A DNA stretch of 64,000 nt from Flavimobilis rhizosphaerae (GTDB lineage: Bacteria; Actinomycetota; Actinomycetes; Actinomycetales; Cellulomonadaceae), in the NCBI RefSeq assembly GCF_014852685.1, contig NZ_JACZDF010000003.1, forward strand, positions 62,001 through 126,000, read 5' to 3'. The notes beneath the pieces were generated by a model. That model made no database searches, was not told the DNA's origin, and saw nothing but the letters and a program-made list of their open reading frames with translations. Below are positions 42,360 to 52,935 of the stretch, one piece after another. Position numbers and translations under genes: made by a program. Each line of letters begins with the position of its first letter. The first letter of the stretch is position 1.

Positions 42360-43766
42360 TCACCACCCCGCCCCGCGCGCCAGCTCGAGCGCCTGCGCCT
42401 CGAACCACTGCCCCGCGGCCGGTCCGCCCTGACACTCCCCGTCGGACTCCCCGGGCCGCTTCACCCACACGAGAGCGTCGAGCGCGGCATCGTCGGGCAG
42501 GAGACGTGGCCGCTCCCCGAGCGCACGCCCCGGCGGGTTGCACCACTGGCCGTCAGAGCCGTTGCCGTTGCGGGACGTGTCGACGACGAAGTGCGTGCCG
42601 CCCGCGAGCGCCGCGACCTTCTCGCCGTACGCCACCGAGGCCTCGGTGCTCTGGTAGTTCGAGACGTTGAGCGCGAAGCCCGCGACGTGCTCGAGGCCGA
42701 CGAGCTTGAGACGTCGGGCAGCTTCCTCCGCCGGCAGCCACGCGGAGTGGCCGGCGTCGACGTACACGCGCGCCCCTGCGGCATTGAGGGCCTTCGCCGC
42801 GTACGCGAGGTAACCGACCCGGTCGCCCTGCCCGTCGCAGTCGCCGAGCATCGGCAGCGCGTCGGGCTCGAGCACCACCCACGGCTCCCCGACGATCGCG
42901 TCCGCGACCGCGTCGACCCACCGTGCGTACGCGGACCCGTCGACGCCGCCGCTCGAGTGCTGACCGCAGTCCCGCCCCGGCACCGCGTAGACGACGAGCA
43001 GCCCGAGCGTGCCGTCGTCACGCGCACGCGTCGTGTAGTCACGCACCTCCGCGGCGGCCGCCGCCGGGTCCGTGCCCGTCACCCAGAACGCTTGCGGCGT
43101 GCGCGCGATCTTCTCGAGCAGGGCCTGTTCCTCGCCGCTCGCCGCCGCGGCGGCTGACGCCGCACGCGTCGTCGGATCGAGGTAGAAGCCGGTCGCGGCA
43201 GTCGCGGCAGTCGCGTCGGGCGCCGCCGACGACGACGCCGACGGCGTCGACCCCACCTCCGTGCCGCACGCGTGACCGTCGAGCGTGAACGACGACGGCC
43301 GCCCGGCCGACGCCCCCGCGCCGACGAAGCCCAGCGTGATCGACCCGCCCCGCGGAACCTTCGCGTTGTGCCCCGCATCCCGCACGCGCACCTCCGCACC
43401 CGACCCGCCGGCAGCGGGCTCGAGGAGCACACCGTTCCAGAGGTTCGCAACCTTCTCCTCGCCCGCGAACCGCCACGCGAGCTCCCACCCGTCGAGGGCC
43501 CCCGCACCGTTGCGCACCGTGACGTCCACCGTGAAGCCGTCAGCCCACGAGTCGCGGACGACGTAGTCGACCTCGCACGCCGCAGCATCGGCCGGCTCGG
43601 TCGGGCCCGTCGGGGACCCGGTCGGGATGCTCGGCGTCGTAGGACTCGCCGCAGGTCCTTGAGCAGGCTCGTCCCGGCCGCCGACGAGCACGCCCACCAG
43701 CACACCGACCCCCACGAGCACGACGCCGAGCGTCACCCCCACGATCCACCGCCTGCGCCTGCTCAT
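42360..43766 (-). CDS. GH6 cellulase with N-terminal CBM2-like module
   Basis: Hydrolyses beta-1,4-glucan. The 468 residues comprise a membrane-anchor or signal helix (WIVGVTLGVVLVGVGVLVGV), a proline/threonine linker, a CBM2-like cellulose-binding module bounded by two cysteines (CEVDYVVRDSWADGF at 64 to HAC at 168), a second linker, and a GH6 catalytic domain from about 190. Catalytic signatures are VVYAVPGRDCG (aspartate 266) and VVLEPDALPML (aspartate 302); GRALGERPRLLPDDAALDAL lies near the end. ATG at 43766 follows GGGGAAGGG by six bases. Basic residues before the helix suggest it may stay membrane-tethered. Confidence 0.9.
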   Translation of the reverse strand: MSRRRRWIVGVTLGVVLVGVGVLVGVLVGGRDEPAQGPAASPTTPSIPTGSPTGPTEPADAAACEVDYVVRDSWADGFTVDVTVRNGAGALDGWELAWRFAGEEKVANLWNGVLLEPAAGGSGAEVRVRDAGHNAKVPRGGSITLGFVGAGASAGRPSSFTLDGHACGTEVGSTPSASSSAAPDATAATAATGFYLDPTTRAASAAAAASGEEQALLEKIARTPQAFWVTGTDPAAAAAEVRDYTTRARDDGTLGLLVVYAVPGRDCGQHSSGGVDGSAYARWVDAVADAIVGEPWVVLEPDALPMLGDCDGQGDRVGYLAYAAKALNAAGARVYVDAGHSAWLPAEEAARRLKLVGLEHVAGFALNVSNYQSTEASVAYGEKVAALAGGTHFVVDTSRNGNGSDGQWCNPPGRALGERPRLLPDDAALDALVWVKRPGESDGECQGGPAAGQWFEAQALELARGAGW

Positions 43767-43868
43767 CTGCACCCTTCCCCGGTCCACCAGCTTCCGCTGA
43801 GTTCTTCGGCGTCTTCGACGACGAGGTGAAGGGCGGGGCGGGCTGCTCCTCACGCCGCACCCTCCCGA

Positions 43869-43914
43869 CTCGTAGGCCCGCAGCACCGCTCGATCGTGCT
43901 GGAACCCTACGAGT
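43869..43914. repeat. Palindromic element, CTCGTAGG type
   Basis: CTCGTAGG ... CCTACGAG with an inner inverted pair CAGCAC/GTGCTG; total 46 bases. Related elements are at 45828-45874 and 45892-45936. It lies in the gap between the divergent cellulase and DUF6318 genes. Confidence 0.7.
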
Positions 43915-44005
43915 CCCCTCCCTCCCGACATCCCGACTCCACGGGGTAGAGGGCGCAGCGGACCCCAGCGCGGTTCAGGGCCGTCCTTCGCCATGGCGCC
44001 GCCGT

Positions 44006-44047
44006 GTCCGTTCGTTCGCACCGAACGTTCGGCGCGAACGAACGGAC
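44006..44047. repeat. Perfect-arm palindrome GTCCGTTCGTTCGC
   Basis: GTCCGTTCGTTCGC and its exact complement flank a 14-base centre that is itself near-palindromic (ACCGAACGTTCGGC). It is in the 439-base gap between divergent genes at 43767-44205, which otherwise shows nothing recognisable. It could be an operator for the cellulase or the lipoprotein gene, or another palindromic element. Confidence 0.6.
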
Positions 44048-44205
44048 ATGCGGCGAGGCGTCGTCTCCGTCACGCGGGCCCAGCCGCGGTGTCGCGCGAC
44101 CGGGCGCTTCGCTCCCCGCCCGCTGTCCACAGATTGGCGCTTCCGCATGCGTTCGTCCCGAACGCGCTCTAGGTTCGACGACGGACCGACGACGGAGGAC
44201 GCCCC

Positions 44206-44799
44206 ATGCCAGCAGCACGACCAGCACGCGCACTGACCATGTCAGCGGCCCTTGCGGCCACGGTCCTCACAGTGGCCGCGTGCACGGGCGGCACGCCCAC
44301 GCCCGTACCCACGACGCTCGCGACCCCGGCGCCGACGACCACCGCGCCAACGCCGTCGCCCACGCAGACCGAGGACCCCAACCCCGCCGGGCTCAAGCCG
44401 CTCCCCGCTGACGAGATCGATGCATCGTTCGTCACGATCGAGAACTTCTTCAGGGCGTACGAATACGCGCTTACCAGTGGGGACACCGCGCCCCTCGACG
44501 CGCTATCCACGCAATCGTGCAAGTTCTGCTCCGGGATGGGTGAGGACTTCCGCAAGTTCTACGCAGCCGACGCCTCCATGACCGGGGGCAAGTTCACGAT
44601 CCACGAAGCGCGGCTTCTCCCCTCCGACGGGCAGGAGCGCCTCGTCTGGCGGCTCGACGTCAAGCAGTCATCGATCGAGTCTCTGATGCCAGACGGGGAG
44701 ACTGTGACGGACGCTGGCTTCCGAGGCCCCCTCCTCGTCGAGGTCACCACCCGTTCACCGCTGAAGATCTCGGGCGTCGACACGAAGCCCGAGAAATGA
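44206..44799 (+). CDS. DUF6318-type lipoprotein
   Basis: A 197-residue lipoprotein: signal with lipobox VAAC, a threonine/proline-rich stalk, and an NTF2-like domain from about residue 75 (FFRAYEYALTSGDTAPLDAL, CKFCSGM), features of actinobacterial DUF6318 proteins. GGAGG precedes the ATG. Its stop overlaps the next ATG by four bases (ATGA), so it is cotranslated with the PKD-domain protein. Role unknown, possibly a surface accessory protein. Confidence 0.85.
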   Translation: MPAARPARALTMSAALAATVLTVAACTGGTPTPVPTTLATPAPTTTAPTPSPTQTEDPNPAGLKPLPADEIDASFVTIENFFRAYEYALTSGDTAPLDALSTQSCKFCSGMGEDFRKFYAADASMTGGKFTIHEARLLPSDGQERLVWRLDVKQSSIESLMPDGETVTDAGFRGPLLVEVTTRSPLKISGVDTKPEK

Positions 44800-45737
44800 G
44801 CTGGGACGCCGAACGACCGCGTCCGGCCATTCGTATCACAGCGACACTCGCATCTTCCGTCGTGCTGCTCGCGACCACCTGCTCACTCGCGTGGGGAGCC
44901 GTCGAGGCAAGCGACCTGGGCTGGTCTCACACGTCCACTTCGATCCGCCCCGACGCTCCTCTGGTCCCACGCCCCAAGGTCGACGACAAGCACAGGGATG
45001 AGATCGATGTGACCGCGGCTGACCCCGGTTCCCCCGGCGTGCCGCCCATCGAGCCCCCACCCCCGGACGTCATCACACAGACCCTCCCGTGGGAACCCGA
45101 GGACTGCCAGATCATCACCATCCCCCTCGCCGAACCCAACCTCCGCGCGCAGTGCGCCAATCCCGCAACGTTCGTCTGCCCCGAGGGCACCACGGGCGTC
45201 ACCGCCTACAAGTACCGCACCCGCCCCCTCGGAACCGATGAGCCGTGGTCCGGCTGGCGTCTCCTCAACGGCCCCTGCACCCCTATCGGCGACCCCACCG
45301 ACGACCTTGCCGACGCCGTCGCCCGCGAGCTCAAGACCCTCAAGATCCCGCCCAAGCACGCCAAGATCGCACCCATCACCGACTGGTTCGCCGTCCAGAC
45401 CCCCATGACCTACTACACCGACGACACCCCCGAGCTCCTCACCACCACGGTCCTCGACACCCAGGTCGAGCTCGAGCTCACCCCGTCGTCGTATTCCTGG
45501 GACCCCGGCGACGGCAGCACACCCCTCACCACCACCGAACCCGGCGCCCCCTACCCCGACCAGACCATCACCCACACGTACACGAAGGTCGGCACCTACC
45601 GCGTCACCCTCACCACCACGTGGACCGGCCGCTTCCGCACCCCCGGCACCCCCTGGCGCCCCATCGCCGGAACCGGCACCACCACCCACACCACCGCACC
45701 CTTCGAGACCCGCGAGATCCGCTCCGTCCTCAGCTGA
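44796..45737 (+). CDS. Secreted PKD-domain protein
   Basis: A 313-residue exported protein: an N-terminal hydrophobic segment (ITATLASSVVLLATTCSLAW), a proline-rich region, a central part with three cysteines, and a C-terminal PKD fold (YSWDPGDGSTPL, ITHTYTKVGTYRVTLTTTW). Commonly encoded directly after DUF6318 lipoproteins. Start codon overlaps the lipoprotein stop (ATGA). Probably an extracellular binding or structural partner. Confidence 0.82.
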   Translation: MSWDAERPRPAIRITATLASSVVLLATTCSLAWGAVEASDLGWSHTSTSIRPDAPLVPRPKVDDKHRDEIDVTAADPGSPGVPPIEPPPPDVITQTLPWEPEDCQIITIPLAEPNLRAQCANPATFVCPEGTTGVTAYKYRTRPLGTDEPWSGWRLLNGPCTPIGDPTDDLADAVARELKTLKIPPKHAKIAPITDWFAVQTPMTYYTDDTPELLTTTVLDTQVELELTPSSYSWDPGDGSTPLTTTEPGAPYPDQTITHTYTKVGTYRVTLTTTWTGRFRTPGTPWRPIAGTGTTTHTTAPFETREIRSVLS

Positions 45738-45827
45738 CGGCACACCACCTCGGGCCGGGAGCGCCGTGATGTCCGCGACTGACCCAGCCGCGGGCCCGGC
45801 TGATCAGCGCCCGGTCCCCTCCATCGA

Positions 45828-45874
45828 CTCGTAGCACCCCAGCACACGCCCCGCGTGTGCTCAGGCGCTACGAG
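45828..45874. repeat. 47-nt palindromic element, CTCGTAGC type
   Basis: CTCGTAGC ... GCTACGAG with an inner stem AGCACACGC/GCGTGTGCT. One of two related palindromes in the gap between convergent genes ending at 45737 and 45956; may double as terminator. Confidence 0.7.
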
Positions 45875-45891
45875 TCGCCCCTCGTGAACGA

Positions 45892-45936
45892 CTCATAGGC
45901 CTCCTGCACCATTCGATGGTGCAGGAGGCCTACGAG
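45892..45936. repeat. 45-nt palindromic element, CTCATAGG type
   Basis: CTCATAGGCCTCCTGCACCA and its near-perfect complement around a TCGA centre (one arm mismatch). It is next to the stop of the LPXTG protein gene and probably terminates it. Confidence 0.7.
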
Positions 45937-45955
45937 ACGCGGGAGGTGCGAGGCG

Positions 45956-48900
45956 TCAGACCGTGCGGCGCCGCGCCACGAGGACGAGCACACCCGCCGC
46001 TACGAGCGCAGCCGCGAGGCCCAGCCCGACGAGGCCGCTCGCGCCCGTCGCCGGCAGGTCGTCCTCGTCAGGTGCCGCGGTCGCCTCCGGCGTCGGCTCG
46101 TCCGTCGTGCCGTTCGTCGGCTCGTCAGTCGCGTCGTCCGTCGGCTCCCCCGTCGGCTCGTCCGTCGCGTCGTCCGTCGGCTCGCCGCTCGGCTCCCCCG
46201 TCGGCCCGTCGGTCGCGTCGTCCGACGGCTCGTCGGTCGCGCCGTCCGACGGCTCGGGCGTGGGAACGACAGCGGGTGCCGCGACGGCGAGCCGCACGGT
46301 GCGGTCCACGGCACCCGCTGCGTTCGTGCCGCGCACGACGACGTCGAACACGCCCGCTGTCCTCAGCGTGCCCGCGATCGTCGCGGTCCCGTCCCCGTGG
46401 TCGGTGAGCGTCAGGCCCAGGAGCGTCGTCGGAGCGGACAGCGCCCGCACCCCGAACGCGACCGAAGCAGGAGCGGTCGCGAGGACCGGTGCGACGGACA
46501 CGAGCGTGACGTCCGGCGCGGGACGGCCCGCGAACGCAGCCGTGAACGACACCTCGCCCGTGGCCGGGACGCGGATCGGATCGGCGGCCGTTCCCGCACC
46601 TGAGAGGCCCTTGCCAGGCGTGACGCCCACGACCGTCGGCGCCTCGGTCACGACAAGGCGCACGCGTGCGCTGCCGGGGAGCGACGTCGCGCCCCATGGG
46701 TCGACGGTCGCGCCCTCACGGACCTCGACGACGAGCTCGCCATCGACCGCACCAGGAGCGAGCGTCACGGCAATCGTGTGACCGGTCGCGGTCGGCGTGA
46801 CGACGACCCCCGCGACGTCGACGCCCGACGTCGTCACGTCGTCGGCGTCGAGGCCCTCGGCGCCCGCGACGGGAGCACGCCCAGCCGCATCCTGGACGAC
46901 GTCGAACAGCACGGTCGCCCCCGGATGCACCGACTGCGCTGCGCCACCAGCGGGCGTCACCGTCGTCGTCGCGCGCGGCGCCTCGACGACGATCCGCACG
47001 GTCCTCGACACCGGCGCAACGGCATGCATGGCGCGGACGGTGACGTCGTACGTCCCGGCCGTGGTCGGCGTGCCGGCGATCGTCGCGGTGCCGTCGGCGC
47101 CCGTCGTGAACGTCAGCCCTGGCGGGAGCGGGGACCCGATCTCGAGCGGGGGAACTGGCAGGCCGGTGGCCACGACGTCCCACGACACGGGGTCACCCGC
47201 GCGCACGGTGGCGTCCGCAGGGACCTTGGTGAACACCGGCTCGGCCCACGGCGTGACCGTCGCCGAGCCGGCCCCGTTCGTCGCCCCGAACTGGTCGAAG
47301 ACGGCCCCGTCACGCACTGTGACGACGACGTCGGAGCCGGTCCAGTCCTCGAGGTCGAGCGCGACCGTGTATGCGCTGCCTGAGCCTGTGACGTCGAGGT
47401 CCCTCACCGTCGCCCCGGAGACGACGATGTCGTTCGCGTCGAGCCCCGTCACAGGCCACTGCTGGCCGTCGCGCGTGAAGGTGAGGTCGTAGCGGAGCGT
47501 GGAACCGTCGAGCGCGACCTGCGGCGTGGCGCCGGCCTGCGGGACGACCTCGACCTCGGGCCGCGTCGGTGCGCCGACCGCGAGCTGAAGCAGCTCGGAC
47601 CCGAGACCGAAGTCGTTCTGGGCCGTGAAGATCAGCGTCGCCGGTCCCGCGACGGTCGGGGTCCCGACGAGACGCAGCTCGGTCGTCCCGACGAGGGTGA
47701 GTCCCGCGGGCGCTCCGAACCCTGTGACGGGGACGCTCGAGCTCGCGACAACGACGTCGACGGGGTAGCCGACGCGCAGGCCCGTCGGCGGCGTCACCGT
47801 GATGACGGGCGCCGCCCCCGCGCGGATCTCGAGGTCGCCGCGCCCGACGATGATCGTGTCGGGGCCGACGGTCTGCCGGACGACGATCTCCGAGGTGAAC
47901 GTCCCGGGCTCGGGGATCGCGCCTGACACGTGGATGGAGCCCCCGCGCACGTCGACGTCGATGCCGTCGATCGCCGGTTCGATGCTCACCGTCGAACCTG
48001 CGGGCACCCATCCGGCGTTGCGGTCGACGGGGCCTCCCGCCAGGACGGTCAAGGAGGTCGACGGGACGGGGACCTGCATCAGCACCGTGAGCGTGAACGA
48101 CTTCTCCCGTGTCACGCCGTACGTGTCCGTCGCCGCGACCGTGAATGCGAACGTGCCCGCCGATGTCGGCGTGCCCTGGAGGAGGCCGGCCGTGCTGAGC
48201 GAGATGCCCGACGGCAAGCTGCCGGAGGAGATCGCGTGGGTGAGGCTCGTCGCCCCCGAGGCGCGCACCCACCGCTCGAGCGCCGACGGCAGTGGCTCGT
48301 TGACGAGCGCGCCGCGGAGCTGCGCTGCGCTGGACCACGATGGCGCGGCCATCCGCACGTACTGGACCTGAAGAGTCGCGCCCACGCTCGGCTGGCCCCA
48401 CGTGTCCGTCGCGACGCCCGGCGGCACGACGAGCGTGAGCGTGCCCACCGCAGACCCGGTGACGTCCGAGGTGACGCGCAGGACGTTGCCGACGACGGTG
48501 ACAGTCCCGCCGCCGCTCACCCCGGCGGCCGACGGCGGGCCGGTGAGCGACGCCGGTCCGACGCCCGAGCGCATCTCGACGTCCCACGAGACCGTCCTCG
48601 CGTCGGCGGAGATGAGGATCGGGTTGGCGCCGACGACCGTCGGCGTGGGCGCTGCCGGCCGCGCGCCGCCGAGCGGCGTCGACGTGATGTCAGCGATGCG
48701 GAACGTCACCGCGGGGGCGGAGGCGTTGCCGTTGCCGTGGCGGAACTCGACCGTGAGCTGCGTGATGTTGCCGAGGTCGGCGTTGCCCTTGAAGCATGCG
48801 GTCTGACCGCTCGCGCACGCGTAGTTGAAGACGAAGCCGTGACTGGGCGTCGGCCCGATCCCGGAGTTGTACGTGCTGGTGCCGCCGTTGTCGTCGGTGA

Positions 48901-49264
48901 CCCTCGCTGTGATGGAGAGCGCCATGTAGTCCCGGCCGCCCTCGACGTCGAAGAGGTCGAGGAACAGCTGGCCGTTCGTCGAGGCGAGGAGGTCCGTCGG
49001 GCTCATCGTGTACGTGAGCGCCACGAGCGGCGTCTCGTTGCTCCCCCCCTTGTTCAGGCGGACGACGCCGAAGCCGCCGGACTCACCGAACGTCGAGTCA
49101 CCGACGGTCGCGACCGAGCGCGCGTCGCGGACCGTCCCGGCGAAGTCGTCGAACGCGACGGCCCCGACGGCCGTGGCGGGCACGGCGACGGCCGACATCC
49201 CGATGGCGAGCAAGACCGCGAGCGCTGCGCGTGCAGTACTTCTATAACCCCGTGTGACGTGCAT
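45956..49264 (-). CDS. LPXTG-anchored cell-surface protein with Ig-like repeats
   Basis: A 1102-residue surface protein. The signal peptide ends AVGAVAF or nearby. An N-terminal lectin-like or unknown domain is followed by several putative Ig/He_PIG-type repeats (for example [32 protein letters not shown] and [20 protein letters not shown]). A low-complexity wall-spanning stretch rich in EPTDDATD precedes a sortase signal: LPATG, a hydrophobic helix and the basic tail RRRTV. ATG at 49264 has GGGGAG just upstream; the ATG at 49288 does not. Likely adhesin or polysaccharide-binding protein attached by sortase. Confidence 0.88.
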   Translation of the reverse strand: MHVTRGYRSTARAALAVLLAIGMSAVAVPATAVGAVAFDDFAGTVRDARSVATVGDSTFGESGGFGVVRLNKGGSNETPLVALTYTMSPTDLLASTNGQLFLDLFDVEGGRDYMALSITARVTDDNGGTSTYNSGIGPTPSHGFVFNYACASGQTACFKGNADLGNITQLTVEFRHGNGNASAPAVTFRIADITSTPLGGARPAAPTPTVVGANPILISADARTVSWDVEMRSGVGPASLTGPPSAAGVSGGGTVTVVGNVLRVTSDVTGSAVGTLTLVVPPGVATDTWGQPSVGATLQVQYVRMAAPSWSSAAQLRGALVNEPLPSALERWVRASGATSLTHAISSGSLPSGISLSTAGLLQGTPTSAGTFAFTVAATDTYGVTREKSFTLTVLMQVPVPSTSLTVLAGGPVDRNAGWVPAGSTVSIEPAIDGIDVDVRGGSIHVSGAIPEPGTFTSEIVVRQTVGPDTIIVGRGDLEIRAGAAPVITVTPPTGLRVGYPVDVVVASSSVPVTGFGAPAGLTLVGTTELRLVGTPTVAGPATLIFTAQNDFGLGSELLQLAVGAPTRPEVEVVPQAGATPQVALDGSTLRYDLTFTRDGQQWPVTGLDANDIVVSGATVRDLDVTGSGSAYTVALDLEDWTGSDVVVTVRDGAVFDQFGATNGAGSATVTPWAEPVFTKVPADATVRAGDPVSWDVVATGLPVPPLEIGSPLPPGLTFTTGADGTATIAGTPTTAGTYDVTVRAMHAVAPVSRTVRIVVEAPRATTTVTPAGGAAQSVHPGATVLFDVVQDAAGRAPVAGAEGLDADDVTTSGVDVAGVVVTPTATGHTIAVTLAPGAVDGELVVEVREGATVDPWGATSLPGSARVRLVVTEAPTVVGVTPGKGLSGAGTAADPIRVPATGEVSFTAAFAGRPAPDVTLVSVAPVLATAPASVAFGVRALSAPTTLLGLTLTDHGDGTATIAGTLRTAGVFDVVVRGTNAAGAVDRTVRLAVAAPAVVPTPEPSDGATDEPSDDATDGPTGEPSGEPTDDATDEPTGEPTDDATDEPTNGTTDEPTPEATAAPDEDDLPATGASGLVGLGLAAALVAAGVLVLVARRRTV

Positions 49265-49473
49265 GTTCTCCCCATTTTGCGACGCCACGTCAGGTGGCGG
49301 TCCATCGTGGCACGCGCGGCCCGACCTGCGAAAGAACTCTTCCCGATCGTTGGACAGGAATCTGCGCGGCTGCCAGTGACATTTCCCGGATCACCGACGA
49401 AAGGTCGCGTCTCGCGCTGGCACCGCATGCTTTGCTGGGACGAGACCGCCTGACCCCAGCCCGGGAGCGCACC

Positions 49474-51738
49474 GTGCCGAACCGTCTCGCCCATGCCCTG
49501 TCCCCGTACCTGCGCCAGCACGCGTCGAACCCCGTCGACTGGCACGAATGGACCGACGAGGCCTTCGCCGAGGCGCGCGAGCGCGACGTCCCCGTGCTCC
49601 TCTCCATCGGCTACGCGGCCTGCCACTGGTGCCACGTCATGGCCCGCGAGTCGTTCTCCGACCCGGACGTCGGCGCGCTCATGAACGCGGGCTTCGTGAG
49701 CATCAAGGTCGACCGCGAGGAACGCCCGGACGTCGACGCCGTCCACATGGCCGCACTCCTCGCCCTCACCGGCCACGGCGGGTGGCCCCTCACCGCGGTC
49801 CTCACGCCCGACGGCCGCCCCTTCATCGCCGGCACGTACTACCCGCCGGCGCCCGTCGGCGGACAGCCGTCGTTCCGGCAGCTCCTCGACGGCGTCCAGG
49901 CCGCCTGGCACGGGCAGCGGGAGGCCGTCGAACGTCAGGCGGACGCGCTCGCCGCGCACCTGCGGCGCACGTCGGCCGCGGACCCATCGCGCGTCGGGAC
50001 CCTGCCCGACGCGTCCGTGCCCGACGATCTTGCGCCCGACGTCCTCGTCGAGACGCCGTCGACCGGGCGGATGCCCGGGCGCCGGGCGCCCGCCGCCCCG
50101 GGACCGGACGATCTCGCCGCCGCCGTCGAGCATCTGCTCGACGCCGAGGATCGCGTCCACGGCGGCTTCGGCGGCGCCCCGAAGTTCCCGCCGTCCGCAA
50201 ACCTCCTCCAGCTGCTGCGCCACCACGGCCGCACGGGCGACGTGCGTGCGCTCGACCTCGTGCGGCGGACCGTCGTCGCGATGACGTCGGGCGGGCTCCA
50301 CGACCAGCTCGGCGGCGGCTACGCCCGCTACACCGTCGACGCGACGTGGACCGTCCCCCACTTCGAGAAGATGCTCACCGACAACGCGCAGCTGCTCGCC
50401 GTCCTCACGGGCCTGTGGCGCGCGACGGGTGAGGACTGGGTGCGCACGACCGCGCTGCGGCTCGCGGAGTTCCTCGAGCGCGACATGCTCACCCCTACCG
50501 GGTTCGCGACATCGCTCGACGCCGACACGGACGGCGCCGAGGGCACCTTCTACGTGTGGACGCCCACGCAGCTGCGCGACGCGCTCGGGGACGCGGACGG
50601 CGCGTGGGCGGCGGACGTCTGCTCCGTCACCGACGCGGGCACGTTCGAGCACGGCACGAGCGTCCTCCGCCTCGACCCGTCGGTCCTCACGGCCCCCTCG
50701 CGACGGATTGATGGGTTCCCCCCGTCCGACGGGGGGAACCCGTCAATCCGTGGGGGTCGGGACGAGACGGACGGTGAGAGGTGGACCCGCGTGCGGGGGC
50801 TGCTCGCCACCGCACGTTCCGCGCGCACCGCCCCAGCCCGCGACGACAAGGTCGTCGCCGGCTGGAACGGCCTGACGATCGGCGCGCTCGCCGAGGCCGG
50901 CCGCACCCTCGACGCCCCGCACCTCGTCACGCTCGCGGCACGCGTCGCCGACGCCGTCGTCGATCGCCACCTCGACGGCGACGTGCTGCGCCGCACGAGC
51001 CTCGGCGACCGCGTGAGCCCCACCGAGGCGACGCTCGAGGACCACGGCCTCCTCGCCGACGGCCTCCTCCAGCTCCACGCCGCCACCGGCGACACCCGCT
51101 GGTACGAGGTCGCCGCGCGGCTCGTCGACCGGCTCCTCGACCGCTTCGTCAACGGCGACGCGTTCTACGACGCCCCTCCCGCCGGCGGCGGGCCGGCGCT
51201 CGTCGTCCGCCCGGGCGACCCGACCGACGGCGCGTCTCCGTCGGGCCGCTCGGCCGCGGCCGGGTCGCTCGTGCGCCTCGCCGCGCTGAGCGGCGAGCAC
51301 CGTCACCTCGCGGCCGCGCACGCTGCCCTCGCGCCGTACCGGGCCCTCGCGCACGGCGCGCCGCGCGCCGCCGGGTGGGCACTCGCGGTCGCCGAGGCGC
51401 TCGCCGACGGCCCCCGCTGCGTCGTCCTCGCCGGCACGACCCCCGACGGGCCCCTCGCCCGCACCGTCTGGGCAGCCACCGCCCCCGGCATCGTCCTCAC
51501 GCCCGTCCCTCCCGCGACGGAGTACCCGTCCGACGTCGAGCGCGACCTCACGCACGTGCCCGCGCACGCGGACCGCGGGCCCGTCGGCGGCGCGCCCACC
51601 GCGTACGTCTGCCAGGGCACGACGTGCTCCCTCCCGCAGACGACGCCCGGGGCCCTCGCCGCACTCCTCACGCCCGCCGACCGCATTCCTACGACACCTC
51701 CCCAGGAACGCGGCGTCCCGACGCCCCACAACCGGTAG
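49474..51738 (+). CDS. YyaL/DUF255 thioredoxin-fold protein with six-hairpin domain
   Basis: A 754-residue protein of the YyaL/spermatogenesis-associated-protein-20 family. The N-terminal thioredoxin-like DUF255 domain has [18 protein letters not shown] and the CxxC-type motif ACHWCHVM, then [12 protein letters not shown]. The rest is an (alpha/alpha)6-type domain with [47 protein letters not shown] and [10 protein letters not shown]. Near residues 411-428 it carries [16 protein letters not shown], the translation of a 47-nt palindromic element absent from what I know of the family. GTG start is backed by GGGAG. Molecular role unclear. Confidence 0.9.
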   Translation: MPNRLAHALSPYLRQHASNPVDWHEWTDEAFAEARERDVPVLLSIGYAACHWCHVMARESFSDPDVGALMNAGFVSIKVDREERPDVDAVHMAALLALTGHGGWPLTAVLTPDGRPFIAGTYYPPAPVGGQPSFRQLLDGVQAAWHGQREAVERQADALAAHLRRTSAADPSRVGTLPDASVPDDLAPDVLVETPSTGRMPGRRAPAAPGPDDLAAAVEHLLDAEDRVHGGFGGAPKFPPSANLLQLLRHHGRTGDVRALDLVRRTVVAMTSGGLHDQLGGGYARYTVDATWTVPHFEKMLTDNAQLLAVLTGLWRATGEDWVRTTALRLAEFLERDMLTPTGFATSLDADTDGAEGTFYVWTPTQLRDALGDADGAWAADVCSVTDAGTFEHGTSVLRLDPSVLTAPSRRIDGFPPSDGGNPSIRGGRDETDGERWTRVRGLLATARSARTAPARDDKVVAGWNGLTIGALAEAGRTLDAPHLVTLAARVADAVVDRHLDGDVLRRTSLGDRVSPTEATLEDHGLLADGLLQLHAATGDTRWYEVAARLVDRLLDRFVNGDAFYDAPPAGGGPALVVRPGDPTDGASPSGRSAAAGSLVRLAALSGEHRHLAAAHAALAPYRALAHGAPRAAGWALAVAEALADGPRCVVLAGTTPDGPLARTVWAATAPGIVLTPVPPATEYPSDVERDLTHVPAHADRGPVGGAPTAYVCQGTTCSLPQTTPGALAALLTPADRIPTTPPQERGVPTPHNR
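50704..50750. repeat. 47-nt palindromic element inserted in a coding sequence, IDGF type
   Basis: CGGATTGATGGGTTCCCCCC and GGGGGGAACCCGTCAATCCG form long arms over a short centre. Length and outer arms match the intergenic element at 7475-7521, while inner arm bases differ in pairs. The reading frame of the YyaL-type gene passes through without a stop. Confidence 0.8.
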
Positions 51739-51793
51739 CGTTCGGAGAGCTGGCCGCCGCCGGCCGCGCCGCCACCCCGACAAGCCCGGAGCC

Positions 51794-52585
51794 ATGAACC
51801 TCACCCGCCTCGCCCCGCTCGCGACCGACGTCCACCCCGCAGCCGAGTACGACGGCTTCATCGGGTGGGTGCTCAGCCTCATGGAGTCGCTCGGCGAGGT
51901 CGGCGTCGGCATCGCCGTGCTCGTCGAGACGTTCGTGCCGCCGATCCCGTCCGAGGCCGTCCTGCCCGGCGCCGGCTTCCTCGCGTACGAGGGCCGCATG
52001 AACGTCTGGCTCGCGTGGACCCTCGCGACGCTCGGCGCGATCATCGGCGCGTGGGCCTGGTACGGCATCGGCTACGCGTTCGGTCGCAACCGCACGCGCG
52101 CGATCGTCGGCGCCGTCCCGCTCATGGAGCACGAGGACTTCGACCGCGCCGAGGCCTTCTTCGCCCGGTGGGGCGGCACAGCAGTGTTCGTCGGACGGTG
52201 CGTGCCCCTCGTGCGGTCGTTCATCTCGATCCCCGCAGGGATCGAGCGCATGAACCTCGGCAAGTTCACCTGGTACACATTCGCCGGCTCCGGCCTGTGG
52301 AACGCCATCTGGATCGGTGCCGGCTACATCGCCGGCCCCGCGATCAAGCCCGTCCTCGAGCAGTGGAGCGGCGTCCTCTCGAAGCTCGTCCTCGTCGCGA
52401 TCGCGGTGCTCGTCCTGTGGTTCGTCGCCGCCCGCCTGCTGCGGCTGCGGCAGGTCCGCGCCGCGAACCGCGCCGCGCAGGACGCCATCGAGGACGCCGT
52501 CGAGACCGTCGTCGAGACCGTCACCGACCGCGAGATCGGCCCGGACACCCCCGTGCGGCGGACGTCGGACGACCAGCCGAACTGA
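51794..52585 (+). CDS. DedA-family membrane protein
   Basis: A 263-residue polytopic membrane protein of the DedA (SNARE-associated) family, likely a lipid or proton-coupled flippase. Signature residues include ETFVPPIPSEAVLPGAGFLA near 45-64, the acidic/glycine pattern in the first half, and FVGRCVPLVRSFISIPAGIERMNL, where family members have a conserved R/GR..P..R. A last helix (LVLVAIAVLVLWFVAARLL) and a charged tail follow. It lies 55 bases after the YyaL-type gene and ends before a strong hairpin. Confidence 0.92.
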   Translation: MNLTRLAPLATDVHPAAEYDGFIGWVLSLMESLGEVGVGIAVLVETFVPPIPSEAVLPGAGFLAYEGRMNVWLAWTLATLGAIIGAWAWYGIGYAFGRNRTRAIVGAVPLMEHEDFDRAEAFFARWGGTAVFVGRCVPLVRSFISIPAGIERMNLGKFTWYTFAGSGLWNAIWIGAGYIAGPAIKPVLEQWSGVLSKLVLVAIAVLVLWFVAARLLRLRQVRAANRAAQDAIEDAVETVVETVTDREIGPDTPVRRTSDDQPN

Positions 52586-52586
52586 C

Positions 52587-52621
52587 TGCGTCAGAGCACC
52601 TCCGCGAGGTGCCCTGACGCA
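52587..52621. terminator. Terminator after dedA-type gene
   Basis: TGCGTCAG, inner stem CACCT/AGGTG, CTGACGCA: a nested hairpin immediately after the stop at 52585. Confidence 0.78.
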
Positions 52622-52673
52622 ACCCTCCCGGACGCACCCAGACCCCGAGGCACCGACGCCCCTAGGCATGCGC

Positions 52674-52707
52674 AACGCCCCGCCCCCCGTGAGGGGAGCG
52701 GGGCGTT
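52674..52707 (-). terminator. Terminator of cold-shock gene
   Basis: AACGCCCCGC and GCGGGGCGTT pair across a short C/G-rich loop 25 bases beyond the cold-shock stop codon on the minus strand. Confidence 0.78.
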
Positions 52708-52731
52708 CGAAGATCTACGCGCTGTGCGAGA

Positions 52732-52935
52732 TCAGAGGGGGCGGATGTTCTCCGCCTGCGGGCCCTTCGGGCCCTGCGTGACGTCGAACTCGACGCGCTG
52801 GTTCTCCTCGAGCGAGCGGTAGCCGCTCGACTGGATGGCCGAGTAGTGCGCGAACACGTCGGCGCTACCGTCCTCGGGGGCGATGAAGCCGTAGCCCTTC
52901 TCCGAGTTGAACCACTTCACGGTTCCAACAGACAT
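52732..52935 (-). CDS. cspA: Cold-shock domain protein
   Basis: A 67-residue single cold-shock domain (OB fold) that binds RNA and single-stranded [23 protein letters not shown] carries the RNP1-type KGYGFI and the later DVFAHYSAI the RNP2-type motif. AAGGAG lies six bases before the ATG. A leader of more than 100 bases precedes it, as is usual for cold-shock genes, and could hold thermosensitive RNA structure. A hairpin follows the stop. Confidence 0.95.
   Translation of the reverse strand: MSVGTVKWFNSEKGYGFIAPEDGSADVFAHYSAIQSSGYRSLEENQRVEFDVTQGPKGPQAENIRPL

Noticed and set aside
46100-46260. Short repeated DNA units near the end of the LPXTG gene
   Set aside because: They encode the EPTDDATD-type wall-spanning stretch; this is ordinary for sortase-anchored proteins.
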